Source: a virus
Length of the DNA stretch: 50,067 nucleotides
IMG/VR virus record: IMGVR_UViG_3300042465_003699
Location: 1 to 50,067 of that record
Reading direction: 5' to 3' (one strand)
Both the position numbers and the translations under genes were made by a program. Below are positions 6,746-12,967 of the stretch, in pieces. The notes under the pieces were generated by a model, which had not been told where the DNA came from, did not search any database, and saw only the letters and a list, made by a program, of their open reading frames with translations. Position 1 is the first letter of the stretch; every line of letters starts with the position of its first letter.

Positions 6746-6864
6746 TTTCTATTTTGAATCTTAAACATTTGTCCCTTATAAGCGGGTATTTTTACTACCT
6801 GATACTTATTTTGTGCCATTATAAATCTATGCACTTTTACTCCATTTAGAAGCTCTACTACCAT
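6742..6864 (-). CDS. Hypothetical basic peptide, 40 aa
   Basis: ATG at 6862-6864, and a TGA at 6742-6744 that forms an ATGA overlap with the next gene. The product begins MVVELLNGVKVHRFIMAQNK and is basic and probably beta-rich. The 4-nt overlap is the main support for it being expressed. No family recognised. Confidence 0.45.
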   Translation of the reverse strand: MVVELLNGVKVHRFIMAQNKYQVVKIPAYKGQMFKIQNRK

Positions 6865-6865
6865 T

Positions 6866-7078
6866 CTAATAATCCTCATTCTTTTCGTCTTCGAATGTAT
6901 CTTCTAAATCCTGGAGTTGTGCATCTGTATACTCAAAGAACTCATCTATCTCATCTTTAATGTATTGGAATTTCTCCATGCACACAGCCGATACAAATAT
7001 TTGATACAGATGATAATCATTCATTACCATTAATGATAACTCTCCGTCACCATAACTTTTTAGGTTTGTCTTTTCCAT
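6866..7078 (-). CDS. Hypothetical acidic protein, 70 aa
   Basis: A soluble protein with an acidic helical C-terminal half (EYTDAQLQDLEDTFEDEKNE). Its ATG shares a base with the stop of the upstream gene at 7078. No recognised domain. It sits within a cluster of small membrane and lipoprotein genes (6493-7263). Confidence 0.6.
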   Translation of the reverse strand: MEKTNLKSYGDGELSLMVMNDYHLYQIFVSAVCMEKFQYIKDEIDEFFEYTDAQLQDLEDTFEDEKNEDY

Positions 7079-7263
7079 TATATTATTTTTTTGATTTTCA
7101 ATTCAATGTGCCACATAACTAGCACGCAACCTAATCCTAAGACTCCATAAGTTAATATGAACCAACGGAACATATCTATCTCACTCTTTAGGATATTAGT
7201 AAAGTTTAATATTCCTGATATTACAAAGCATAAAATGCCTAAGTACAATAATATATTTTTCAT
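7078..7263 (-). CDS. Two-helix membrane protein, 61 aa
   Basis: Two membrane segments, roughly residues 3-22 (NILLYLGILCFVISGILNFT) and 32-51 (FRWFILTYGVLGLGCVLVMW), followed by a basic tail (KIKKII). It is the first gene after the leftward terminator at 7312-7341, so it may begin a new transcript or depend on read-through; I see no TAnnTTTG promoter in the 48 bases between. Holin-like in size, but unproven. Confidence 0.6.
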   Translation of the reverse strand: MKNILLYLGILCFVISGILNFTNILKSEIDMFRWFILTYGVLGLGCVLVMWHIELKIKKII

Positions 7264-7311
7264 AATTTTAATTTTGCTCTACTACGTTACGTTGATAGTG
7301 AGGATTTTAAC

Positions 7312-7341
7312 AAAAAAAAAGGGAAACTTTCGAATCCCTTT
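7312..7341 (-). terminator. Intrinsic terminator, leftward
   Basis: On the minus strand an AAAGGGA (7341-7335) / TCCCTTT (7324-7318) stem with a 10-nt loop is followed by a run of U (A-run at 7312-7320). It lies right after the first two leftward genes and would limit transcription to them unless read through. Confidence 0.8.
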
Positions 7342-7362
7342 TGTGCTGGTTTTTGATCTTTT

Positions 7363-7581
7363 TTACAAAGCATATTTTGTTTTGCGTTTGCTTTGCCGTT
7401 CTTGTTTCCGCTTCGCTTTAATATCAATCCAATTCATTTGATTTTCAACCTTTGCTTGAATGGATGCTATTTTATTACCTTTGCAAAATTGCTTCTGATT
7501 AGTTACAATAATTGCTTCACTAATTATATCAACTTCAGTAAAGAAAGCGTTTGCCGTTACTATTCTAGTTCTTAATTTCAT
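7363..7581 (-). CDS. Hypothetical basic protein, 72 aa
   Basis: The open frame reaches 7644, but I place the start at the ATG at 7579-7581, one base after the stop of the upstream gene, matching the spacing of other junctions here. The product begins MKLRTRIVTANAF and ends in a strongly basic tail (KAKRKQERQSKRKTK), suggesting nucleic-acid binding. It is second in the short first leftward operon, just before the terminator. Confidence 0.6.
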   Translation of the reverse strand: MKLRTRIVTANAFFTEVDIISEAIIVTNQKQFCKGNKIASIQAKVENQMNWIDIKAKRKQERQSKRKTKYAL

Positions 7582-7582
7582 A

Positions 7583-8020
7583 TTATACCAATTGTAAAGC
7601 GTTAACAACTGAAGCAATTTTTTTGCTTTCTGTATTGTTCGCAAGGTGACTTTTGCCCTCGCTAGCTTTCAATATAGAAAATAAACCCGTAGCGAATAAC
7701 TCCAATTTAGAAAGCTTAAAATCGAAACCAATTGATAAGAAAGACTCGCAATCATTCAATGAATAGTCAACACCATTGACACAAACGTACAAATTAAATT
7801 TTTTGTTAATAAAGAATTTTTGTCCGCCCAAAACAAAATTATTAACTTTCATTTGTTTTGCAAATTGAATAGATTGATTAACAGCCGTTACAATTTCACA
7901 TACGATTTTAATCGCCTCATCCGTTTCTTTGTACTCTAATTGTCTAGTGTTTGCACTAACCAACGTTTCAACTTTCTTAGTACTTTGTACTTGTTCGAAT
8001 TTTAAATTTACTACTTTCAT
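7583..8020 (-). CDS. Hypothetical early protein, 145 aa
   Basis: First gene of the leftward arm, behind the best host-type promoter in the window and a ~150-nt leader. It has no signal peptide and no cysteine cluster. It contains a central beta-rich stretch (NNFVLGGQKFFINKKFNLYV) and helical ends. As the promoter-proximal gene it is likely expressed immediately on infection, so a host-takeover or regulatory role is plausible but unsupported by motif. Confidence 0.7.
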   Translation of the reverse strand: MKVVNLKFEQVQSTKKVETLVSANTRQLEYKETDEAIKIVCEIVTAVNQSIQFAKQMKVNNFVLGGQKFFINKKFNLYVCVNGVDYSLNDCESFLSIGFDFKLSKLELFATGLFSILKASEGKSHLANNTESKKIASVVNALQLV

Positions 8021-8172
8021 TTTACTTTATTTTAGTTATTAATTAAATTACATAATTATCCCATTGAAAAACCATTTATCGAAAATCTAATTTCATTTGG
8101 CAGGATTCACCAATGGGCAGTACTATTCAGGGCGAGTTTTCGTCGCTTGTTCCTCTATGTTGCTCGTTTGCT
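8021..8172 (-). other. Long structured 5' leader of the leftward operon
   Basis: From the predicted transcription start near 8172 to the ATG at 8020 there are about 150 untranslated bases. On the minus strand they can form a CATTGG/CCAAATG hairpin with one bulge (8094-8115) and a GCGA/TCGC hairpin (8132-8146). No known riboswitch class is recognised. An A/T-rich unstructured stretch precedes the start codon. Confidence 0.4.
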
Positions 8173-8178
8173 ACACAA

Positions 8179-8208
8179 CAAAGATAAGTATACATTTCCG
8201 ATAAACAA
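8179..8208 (-). promoter_or_regulatory. Strong Bacteroidota-type promoter, leftward
   Basis: On the minus strand, TTG (8208-8206), exactly 19 nt, then TATCTTTG (8186-8179). This matches the TTG / TAnnTTTG host consensus. It would start the leftward arm. Confidence 0.8.
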
Positions 8209-8252
8209 CATAAAATTTAAATTATTTTACATATTTTTTATAATTTATAATG

Positions 8253-8264
8253 ATTCTAAATAAG
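8253..8264 (+). promoter_or_regulatory. Operator-like half site 1
   Basis: The 12-mer ATTCTAAATAAG, identical to the right half of the palindrome at 8327-8349. Its left half is degenerate, so this may be a weaker site for the same dimeric DNA-binding protein. Confidence 0.4.
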
Positions 8265-8326
8265 GTTTTTTTTTACTTTAAATTAGGATATGTGGTATTT
8301 TTTTACTATAAGCAAAGTTACCATCG

Positions 8327-8349
8327 TTATCTAGAATAATTCTAAATAA
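8327..8349. promoter_or_regulatory. Operator-like palindrome 2
   Basis: A near-perfect 23-bp palindrome: TTATCTAGAAT, centre A, ATTCTAAATAA, with only one mismatched pair. The core TAGAAT-A-ATTCTA is perfect. It shares its right half with the sites at 8253 and 8417-8437. Confidence 0.6.
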
Positions 8350-8363
8350 GCCATACGTGTGAT

Positions 8364-8398
8364 ATTCTCAATTTGGGAAACATTCTCAAAATGGGAAA
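8364..8398 (+). repeat. 18-nt direct tandem repeat, two copies
   Basis: ATTCTCAATTTGGGAAA (8364-8380) is followed with an 18-nt period by ATTCTCAAAATGGGAAA (8382-8398), two differences in 17. It lies between operator sites 2 and 3, so it may be a separate protein-binding array. Confidence 0.65.
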
Positions 8399-8416
8399 AA
8401 AGATCTGGAAATCAGC

Positions 8417-8437
8417 TATTTAGAATGAATCTAAATA
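8417..8437. promoter_or_regulatory. Operator-like palindrome 3
   Basis: A perfect 8-bp inverted repeat, TATTTAGA (8417-8424) and TCTAAATA (8430-8437), separated by five bases. It shares the TCTAAATA half with the two sites upstream, giving three related sites spaced about 80-86 bp apart. Confidence 0.6.
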
Positions 8438-8444
8438 AGATATA

Positions 8445-8455
8445 GTACAATGTAC
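8445..8455. repeat. Short palindrome GTACAATGTAC
   Basis: A perfect 11-bp palindrome with a single central base, 8 bp from operator site 3. It could be another small binding site. Confidence 0.35.
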
Positions 8456-8501
8456 CATAAGTAAAACGGGAAATGGCTTCGAGTTATGGTAGAAAGTACA
8501 A

Positions 8502-8517
8502 TAACTAAAGATAGTTA
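8502..8517. repeat. Inverted repeat TAACTA-AAGA-TAGTTA
   Basis: Six-bp arms separated by four bases. No gene or terminator is adjacent, so a protein-binding site is more likely than a terminator. Confidence 0.35.
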
Positions 8518-8647
8518 CCTATGAATTTAGTTGAATGATTTTAAACTGATCTTTCCTTTTGAAATGGGGAGGGGATATATATACATGTGTAAGTCCTTTG
8601 TAGACACAGAATAAAAAAACCATGGGAAACCAAAGAATATTTAAGGT

Positions 8648-8693
8648 GGGCATATATAGGGAATTATAATGGGCAGATATAAGGAATTATAAT
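8648..8693 (+). repeat. 23-bp tandem repeat, two copies (iteron-like)
   Basis: Two head-to-tail copies of a 23-nt unit beginning GGGCA and ending GGAATTATAAT (8648-8670, 8671-8693), differing at two positions, then a truncated third start (GGGG). The spacing of about two helical turns is typical of iterons, so replication-protein binding is a fair hypothesis given the RepL-like gene at 10788. Confidence 0.65.
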
Positions 8694-8920
8694 GGGGTAG
8701 GGGATAGTAGTACTAATTACGGGTACTTGACTACGCATACAATTTAATCACAATAACTGGCATTGTCATACGTCATAATATAACCAAGATAAACTACGTT
8801 TACATTGATTTATATATAGACTACTTTTAATTTATTTCTTCCATATAAGCAAGTGGGGAATAAACTAATAAAGGATTTTTTCTTTATGTTACTGATTACC
8901 AAATAGTTAAGTGTCACATT

Positions 8921-8955
8921 AGTGGTAACAGACTGTACCTGCAAGAGTGGTAACA
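8921..8955 (+). repeat. Direct repeat AGTGGTAACA near rightward promoter
   Basis: Identical 10-mers at 8921-8930 and 8946-8955, 25 bp apart. They end about 30 bp upstream of the TATATTTG element at 8984 where a -33 element should be, and could bind an activator or repressor. Confidence 0.5.
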
Positions 8956-8983
8956 CTTTAAATAGATTTTATGTTTTTTGTTA

Positions 8984-8991
8984 TATATTTG
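8984..8991 (+). promoter_or_regulatory. Rightward -7 element TATATTTG
   Basis: Matches TAnnTTTG, 22 bases before the ATG at 9014. No TTG lies 17-20 bases upstream; instead the AGTGGTAACA repeats occupy the nearby upstream DNA. Confidence 0.55.
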
Positions 8992-9013
8992 TACCGAACA
9001 ATAAAATTGAAAT

Positions 9014-9334
9014 ATGCATATAGTAAGTAAGAACGGGGTGAACCTAAATGTTTGCGCCTATTGTAAGACCACGTTGGATGACTACTCAAGAACGGTAGAC
9101 CATCTATATCCTAAGAGTCGTGGCGGTAAGTTAAGTAATTCAAACAAAGTCCCATCATGTGGATCTTGTAACAAAATGAAAACCAACATGAACATCGTTG
9201 AGTTCGGTAGAGCCTTAAGTGGCATTATCTTCTATGAGCAGAATAACCATCGTGAAAAGATTGCGCATTTAAAGAAGATGAAGCTGAATGTCGATTCTAT
9301 TATCTCTGATAGAAATGAAAAGAGTAAAAATTGA
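9014..9334 (+). CDS. HNH endonuclease, 106 aa
   Basis: A compact HNH nuclease. C14-x2-C17 (CAYC) and C49-x2-C52 (CGSC) form the structural zinc site; D29-H30 (TVDHLYPKSRGG) and N44 are the catalytic core. This arrangement is typical of free-standing phage HNH enzymes. The first gene of the rightward transcript, it could be a homing-type nuclease, a host-DNA nuclease or a helper in packaging. It is far from the terminase, so the packaging role seen in other phages is less certain here. Confidence 0.85.
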   Translation: MHIVSKNGVNLNVCAYCKTTLDDYSRTVDHLYPKSRGGKLSNSNKVPSCGSCNKMKTNMNIVEFGRALSGIIFYEQNNHREKIAHLKKMKLNVDSIISDRNEKSKN

Positions 9335-9509
9335 GATCCTTGAGTATTCTCATAGTGATGATTCTTGCCTTCTTGAGTATGGAACTATACTATACGTTGA
9401 TGGAAGTGAGGAGGGGATTCAGGTTAGCAATAGTATATGCGATATACTTCTTGTGCTGGATTTACTTAATATCGAAGTTGAAATAGAAAGAACTTATGAA
9501 GTATGGTAA
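9315..9509 (+). CDS. Hypothetical protein, 64 aa
   Basis: A small acidic protein overlapping the end of the HNH gene. I favour the ATG at 9315 (MKRVKIEILEYSHSDDS), a 20-nt overlap; an earlier in-frame ATG at 9288 is possible. The sequence looks like a small alpha/beta fold. Its stop overlaps the ATG of the next gene (ATGGTAA), suggesting coupled translation. Function unknown. Confidence 0.6.
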   Translation: MKRVKIEILEYSHSDDSCLLEYGTILYVDGSEEGIQVSNSICDILLVLDLLNIEVEIERTYEVW

Positions 9510-9907
9510 AGCAAAAAATATACCTAGCAGGAGGGTTTAGAACCGACTGGGCTAATGAGATAAGAAAATGCTCCGACAATTTCCAATGGATAAATCCAAA
9601 AGATAAAGAGTTTAAGAACGGAGAAAGAATTACAATGAATGTAAACGAATATGGTAAATGGGATTTGCATTTTATAAAACAATGCGATATAATATTTGTA
9701 TATGTAGATAGAAGTAATTCGAGTTGCATTGGGTTATGTTGCGAGGCTGGTTTTGCAAAAGGATTAGGAAAAACAGTAATACTTGTTTTAGAACCTAATC
9801 ATGAAACAATAAAAGATTCTTATTTATCATTTATAACTCAAGTAGCAGACATTGTTTTTGAAGATTTAGAAAGCGGAATGGATTACTTAAAATCATTTGA
9901 GATATGA
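9503..9907 (+). CDS. Nucleoside 2-deoxyribosyltransferase-like protein, 134 aa
   Basis: Begins with the YLAGGF motif of the nucleoside 2-deoxyribosyltransferase-like fold. Around residues 60-90 it has DIIFVYVDRSNSS, CCEAGFAKGLGK and a following beta strand, matching the D...E-x-G-x-A...GK pattern of the family; the glutamate is the usual nucleophile. Such enzymes swap or hydrolyse the base of (deoxy)nucleosides. It overlaps the PP-loop gene by 4 nt, so the two are probably produced together, pointing to nucleotide salvage or synthesis of a modified nucleotide. Confidence 0.75.
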   Translation: MVKQKIYLAGGFRTDWANEIRKCSDNFQWINPKDKEFKNGERITMNVNEYGKWDLHFIKQCDIIFVYVDRSNSSCIGLCCEAGFAKGLGKTVILVLEPNHETIKDSYLSFITQVADIVFEDLESGMDYLKSFEI

Positions 9908-10785
9908 ATAAAATAATTTGCTGGTGGAGTGGAGGAATAACATCTGCTGTAGCGTGTAGGATTGCTATTGATATCTATGGAGTTGAAAATTGTAAAATTA
10001 TAATGATTGACACAAAGAATGAGCATCCTGATACTTATAGATTTAAGAGTGATTGTGAGGTATGGTACAATTTACCAATAGAAACAATAACTGGCATTGG
10101 TGAGAAGTATGGAAATATATTTGATGTATGGAGGAAGCATAAATCTTTAAACACAGCTACTGGAGCTATATGTTCTACTCACTTAAAAAGATTAGTTCGT
10201 CAAAAATGGGAGAAAACAAATACATTTAAGCATCAAGTTTTTGGTTTTGAGTTTGAAAAGAAAGAGTTTAATAGGGCAAAATCTATGACCGTTAACTATT
10301 CAGATAAAGCAAAACCTATTTATCCACTACTCTTGATGGGTTATGATAAACAAGATTGTTTTAAGATTGTTGAAGACGCTGGAATCAAGATACCTGAAAG
10401 CTATATCATAGGACTTAATAATAATAATTGTCTACTAACTGGATGCGTTCAAGGTGGAGTTGGTTATTGGCAGAAACTTAGAGATATACTTCCTGAAAAA
10501 TTTAATATAATGGCAGACTTTGAGCATGAGTTAACCGATTTAAGGGGAGAACCAGTAACAATGCTAAAGGATCAAAGCAATGATGCAAAAGAAAAAATGA
10601 AAATTGATGCTAAAAGTCATTTAGTTTTTCTTAAATTTAACCCAAAATATCCAAATAATAAATGCTTAGATGATATGCCGTTACGAAAAGTAGAGCCTTT
10701 ATTTGAATGTAATGGAATGTGTGGCATAAATGATTTATCAGAACGTACACAAACAGAACTAGATTTAAATTATGAAAATGATTAA
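9904..10785 (+). CDS. PP-loop ATPase, PAPS reductase-like, 293 aa
   Basis: The N-terminal WWSGGITSA (residues 7-15) is the PP-loop that binds ATP in the PAPS reductase / ATP pyrophosphatase family. Further marks are a conserved CSTHLKR (about 91-97), NNNCLLTGCVQGGVGYW (about 174-190) and a C-terminal CNGMCG (about 269-274), typical of phage members of this family. The family activates a substrate by adenylation, often for sulfur transfer or reduction; the several cysteines might hold an Fe-S cluster or carry sulfur. It overlaps the deoxyribosyltransferase-like gene by 4 nt. Confidence 0.8.
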   Translation: MNKIICWWSGGITSAVACRIAIDIYGVENCKIIMIDTKNEHPDTYRFKSDCEVWYNLPIETITGIGEKYGNIFDVWRKHKSLNTATGAICSTHLKRLVRQKWEKTNTFKHQVFGFEFEKKEFNRAKSMTVNYSDKAKPIYPLLLMGYDKQDCFKIVEDAGIKIPESYIIGLNNNNCLLTGCVQGGVGYWQKLRDILPEKFNIMADFEHELTDLRGEPVTMLKDQSNDAKEKMKIDAKSHLVFLKFNPKYPNNKCLDDMPLRKVEPLFECNGMCGINDLSERTQTELDLNYEND

Positions 10786-10787
10786 GT

Positions 10788-11342
10788 ATGGTAGAGAATG
10801 AAAACAATATAGTCTTTGATTTGATATTATTGGAGGCTGACAGAATAATGGCCCATCGGAAGAAGAACCTTGATTTATACTACAAAGATATAAATGGAGC
10901 TATGGTTCAGCTTACCGAGGCATACGATGAAACGGCAGATGAGATAGTTCAGCAAATGCTTAAGCGTAAAAAGATGCGCTACATGATAAGCTTCGTGGAG
11001 ACTATTGACATGCAGGATAGCCTTAAGCCATCGTCACATAAATTACTTAGGTTCTTCTGTAAGAACATGGGGTATGGAAACTTACTGAAAAATTATGGGC
11101 TAAGGGATATCAGGAATGCTACGGGTATCAACATGGCATATTTAATTGGGGCAGTTAAGCAACTATGCCAAATGGATATAGTGAGGTTTACTATGGAGAA
11201 GGGTAGGAGATTGTATATGGTAAACCCTATGTACTTCTACAAAGGCTCTATGAAAAAGATATTTTATACCATCAAGGAATATGATAGAAGACCAAAGTAT
11301 AACGAAGAGCTAGAAGAAGAGTATACACCTGAAGAATATTAA
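10788..11342 (+). CDS. RepL-like winged-helix DNA-binding protein, 184 aa
   Basis: Residues ~105-165 look like a winged helix: LRDIRNATGINMAYLIGAVK as the recognition helices, then a beta wing ending RLYMVNPMYFYKG. The NP-x-x-F-x-G ending is typical of RepL-type plasmid replication proteins and related phage regulators. It may bind the repeat-bearing region at 8209-9013 as an initiator or regulator; this is inference. It starts two bases after the PP-loop gene. Confidence 0.55.
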   Translation: MVENENNIVFDLILLEADRIMAHRKKNLDLYYKDINGAMVQLTEAYDETADEIVQQMLKRKKMRYMISFVETIDMQDSLKPSSHKLLRFFCKNMGYGNLLKNYGLRDIRNATGINMAYLIGAVKQLCQMDIVRFTMEKGRRLYMVNPMYFYKGSMKKIFYTIKEYDRRPKYNEELEEEYTPEEY

Positions 11343-11343
11343 T

Positions 11344-12354
11344 ATGAGCAATAAAGAACTAAGCTACAGAGGGGATATTATAATCAATCTAATAGATGAA
11401 TTCCCTCACGCATCTACCTATGCCCTGGCAAGAATGGCAATGGAGAAGCACCCACTAGACTTTACAAACTTTGGACAAGCTAGATCCCAAGTTAGATTTA
11501 GAAGAGGAGAACATCACAGAAAACCAAAATCAGGAACATCAGCAGTAATAAGAACTAATCAAGAAAAAAAAGAAGCAATGGCAAGTTTTAATCTTCCAGA
11601 ATCGGATTATTCACCGATCTCTGAATTCGTAATTCCAACTGGGAATAATCGTGGGCTAATAATGAATGATATTCATATTCCATACCAAGACAATCAAGCC
11701 TTAGAGACCGCAATGAACTATGGTCTTCAGTTCAAACCAAACTTCGTTTATCTTAATGGCGATACGATTGATATGTATCAAGCTAGTAGATTCATAAAAG
11801 ATAGAAGACTAAGAGACATCGCAGGAGAGCTAGAGATGACACGAGAGTTCTTAAAAGAGCTGAGAGGTGCATTTGATTGTCCAGTATATTTTAAGCTCGG
11901 TAATCACGAGGAAAGATGGGAAAATTATATGCGACTTGTAGCTCCTGAGTTATTGGGTATTGGAGATTTTGAATTAAAGAACATTTTACGATTCGGAGAG
12001 CTTGGTGTTCAAGAGGTTAAAGGAAAACAGTTGACTAAGATTGGAAACTTCAGCTTACTGCATGGTCATGAGTTCGGACATTCTGTATTCTCGCCAGTAA
12101 ATGCTGCTAGAGGATTATACACTAGAGCAAAGACTTCTTGTGCGGTAGGGCATCATCATCAGACATCTGAGCATTCGGAAAAAGATTTGAATGGGGAAGT
12201 TGTAACAACATATTCAATTGGTGCTTTATGTGGATTAAGTCCTGAGTATGCGCCATTTAATAAATGGAATCATGGCTTTGCGACCATAGAGACAGATACT
12301 ACTGGTGACTATGAATTTAGAAACTTACGTATCGTTGAGGGCAAGGTTCGATAA
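11344..12354 (+). CDS. Metallophosphoesterase with N-terminal HTH-like region, 336 aa
   Basis: The calcineurin-like phosphoesterase motifs appear in order: NDIHIP (about 108-113), NGDTID (about 138-143), GNHEERW (about 189-195), HGHEFGH (about 239-245) and VGHHHQ (about 269-274). They supply the two-metal active site. The first ~60 residues look like a helix-turn-helix (STYALARMAMEKHP), suggesting DNA targeting. Phage proteins of this type are usually thought to be DNA-processing phosphoesterases or nucleases. It is one base from the RepL-like gene and precedes the packaging genes. Confidence 0.82.
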   Translation: MSNKELSYRGDIIINLIDEFPHASTYALARMAMEKHPLDFTNFGQARSQVRFRRGEHHRKPKSGTSAVIRTNQEKKEAMASFNLPESDYSPISEFVIPTGNNRGLIMNDIHIPYQDNQALETAMNYGLQFKPNFVYLNGDTIDMYQASRFIKDRRLRDIAGELEMTREFLKELRGAFDCPVYFKLGNHEERWENYMRLVAPELLGIGDFELKNILRFGELGVQEVKGKQLTKIGNFSLLHGHEFGHSVFSPVNAARGLYTRAKTSCAVGHHHQTSEHSEKDLNGEVVTTYSIGALCGLSPEYAPFNKWNHGFATIETDTTGDYEFRNLRIVEGKVR

Positions 12355-12375
12355 ATAATGTGTTTGATTTATATA

Positions 12376-12383
12376 TATCTTTG
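12376..12383 (+). promoter_or_regulatory. Rightward -7 element TATCTTTG
   Basis: Matches TAnnTTTG, 13 bases before the ATG at 12397, with no TTG at 17-20 bases upstream. It is followed by ATAAAAAA, similar to the site at 15044. Confidence 0.5.
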
Positions 12384-12396
12384 ATAAAAAAATATT

Positions 12397-12627
12397 ATGA
12401 TGAAAAAGAATATCACAGAATACAAGGGCAGCAAGTCTGAGGAGAAGTATTCATCTAAGTCAGCAATGGCTAAACACGAAAAGTCAGAAGGTAAGAAGAA
12501 AGAAAAATCCGAAGAAAAAGGATCTAGTAAATTATTCAGTAAAGAGAATAAGCTTCCTTTCATGGTTAAGATTAAGATGGCTGCAGCAATGGCTAAGGCT
12601 AAGTCTATGAAAAAGAAAAAACAGTAG
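12397..12627 (+). CDS. Small Lys-rich protein, 76 aa
   Basis: An extremely lysine- and serine-rich protein with a KEKSEEKGSSK core and a C-terminal KAKSMKKKKQ; probably disordered and nucleic-acid-binding. It starts 13 bases after a -7 element and directly precedes another basic gene and the terminase. It might be a DNA-condensing or packaging helper, but composition alone cannot show that. The second codon pair is ATGATG, so the start could be either. Confidence 0.6.
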   Translation: MMKKNITEYKGSKSEEKYSSKSAMAKHEKSEGKKKEKSEEKGSSKLFSKENKLPFMVKIKMAAAMAKAKSMKKKKQ

Positions 12628-12629
12628 TC

Positions 12630-12953
12630 ATGGCAATGTTAGGAAAAGCGGTATCTAATGCATTATCTCAGGAGAGTTCAGCTCCAGGGCCTATTAGAAA
12701 TTTCGTTAAAGAGCAAGTAAGGAAGCACAAGGTTATCCAGCGTGGTGGCGGAAAATATCAAATGCCGTTAAGGTATTCTATCCACAAAACTAAGAAAGAT
12801 GTAGTTAAAAAAGTTAAAAACTTTATTGGAGACATTAAAGAAAGAAAAAGCCAAAAGGCTAGCGGTGCTACTTTAAGAAATGCTAGTCAGAAAACCTCAC
12901 AGAACTCTTCTGCTACTTGTGGGCCTAAAGGCTGTGGCAAGATAGGAAATTAA
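12630..12953 (+). CDS. Basic hypothetical protein, 107 aa
   Basis: Basic throughout, with an N-terminal helix (MAMLGKAVSNALSQ), a central beta-like stretch (QRGGGKYQMPLRYS) and a Ser/Thr/Asn-rich end closing with two cysteines (CGPKGCGKIG). Its position two bases after the Lys-rich gene and 14 before the terminase suggests a packaging or virion role, for example a small terminase partner, but no HTH is evident. Confidence 0.6.
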   Translation: MAMLGKAVSNALSQESSAPGPIRNFVKEQVRKHKVIQRGGGKYQMPLRYSIHKTKKDVVKKVKNFIGDIKERKSQKASGATLRNASQKTSQNSSATCGPKGCGKIGN

Positions 12954-12967
12954 TTAAAAAACAACTA

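Larger units (their letters stand above)
8209..9013. other. Divergent non-coding control region
   Basis: About 800 bases between the leftward and rightward transcripts with no convincing gene; the longest plus-strand reading frame I could follow is under 30 codons and lacks context. The region holds three operator-like sites, two tandem repeat arrays, small palindromes and a pair of direct repeats near the rightward start. It is the best candidate for the early regulatory switch and possibly a replication origin; no DnaA-box cluster was recognised. Confidence 0.6.

Noticed and set aside
8364-8693. CRISPR array
   Set aside because: The repeats are short, directly tandem and without unique spacers, and no cas gene is present.
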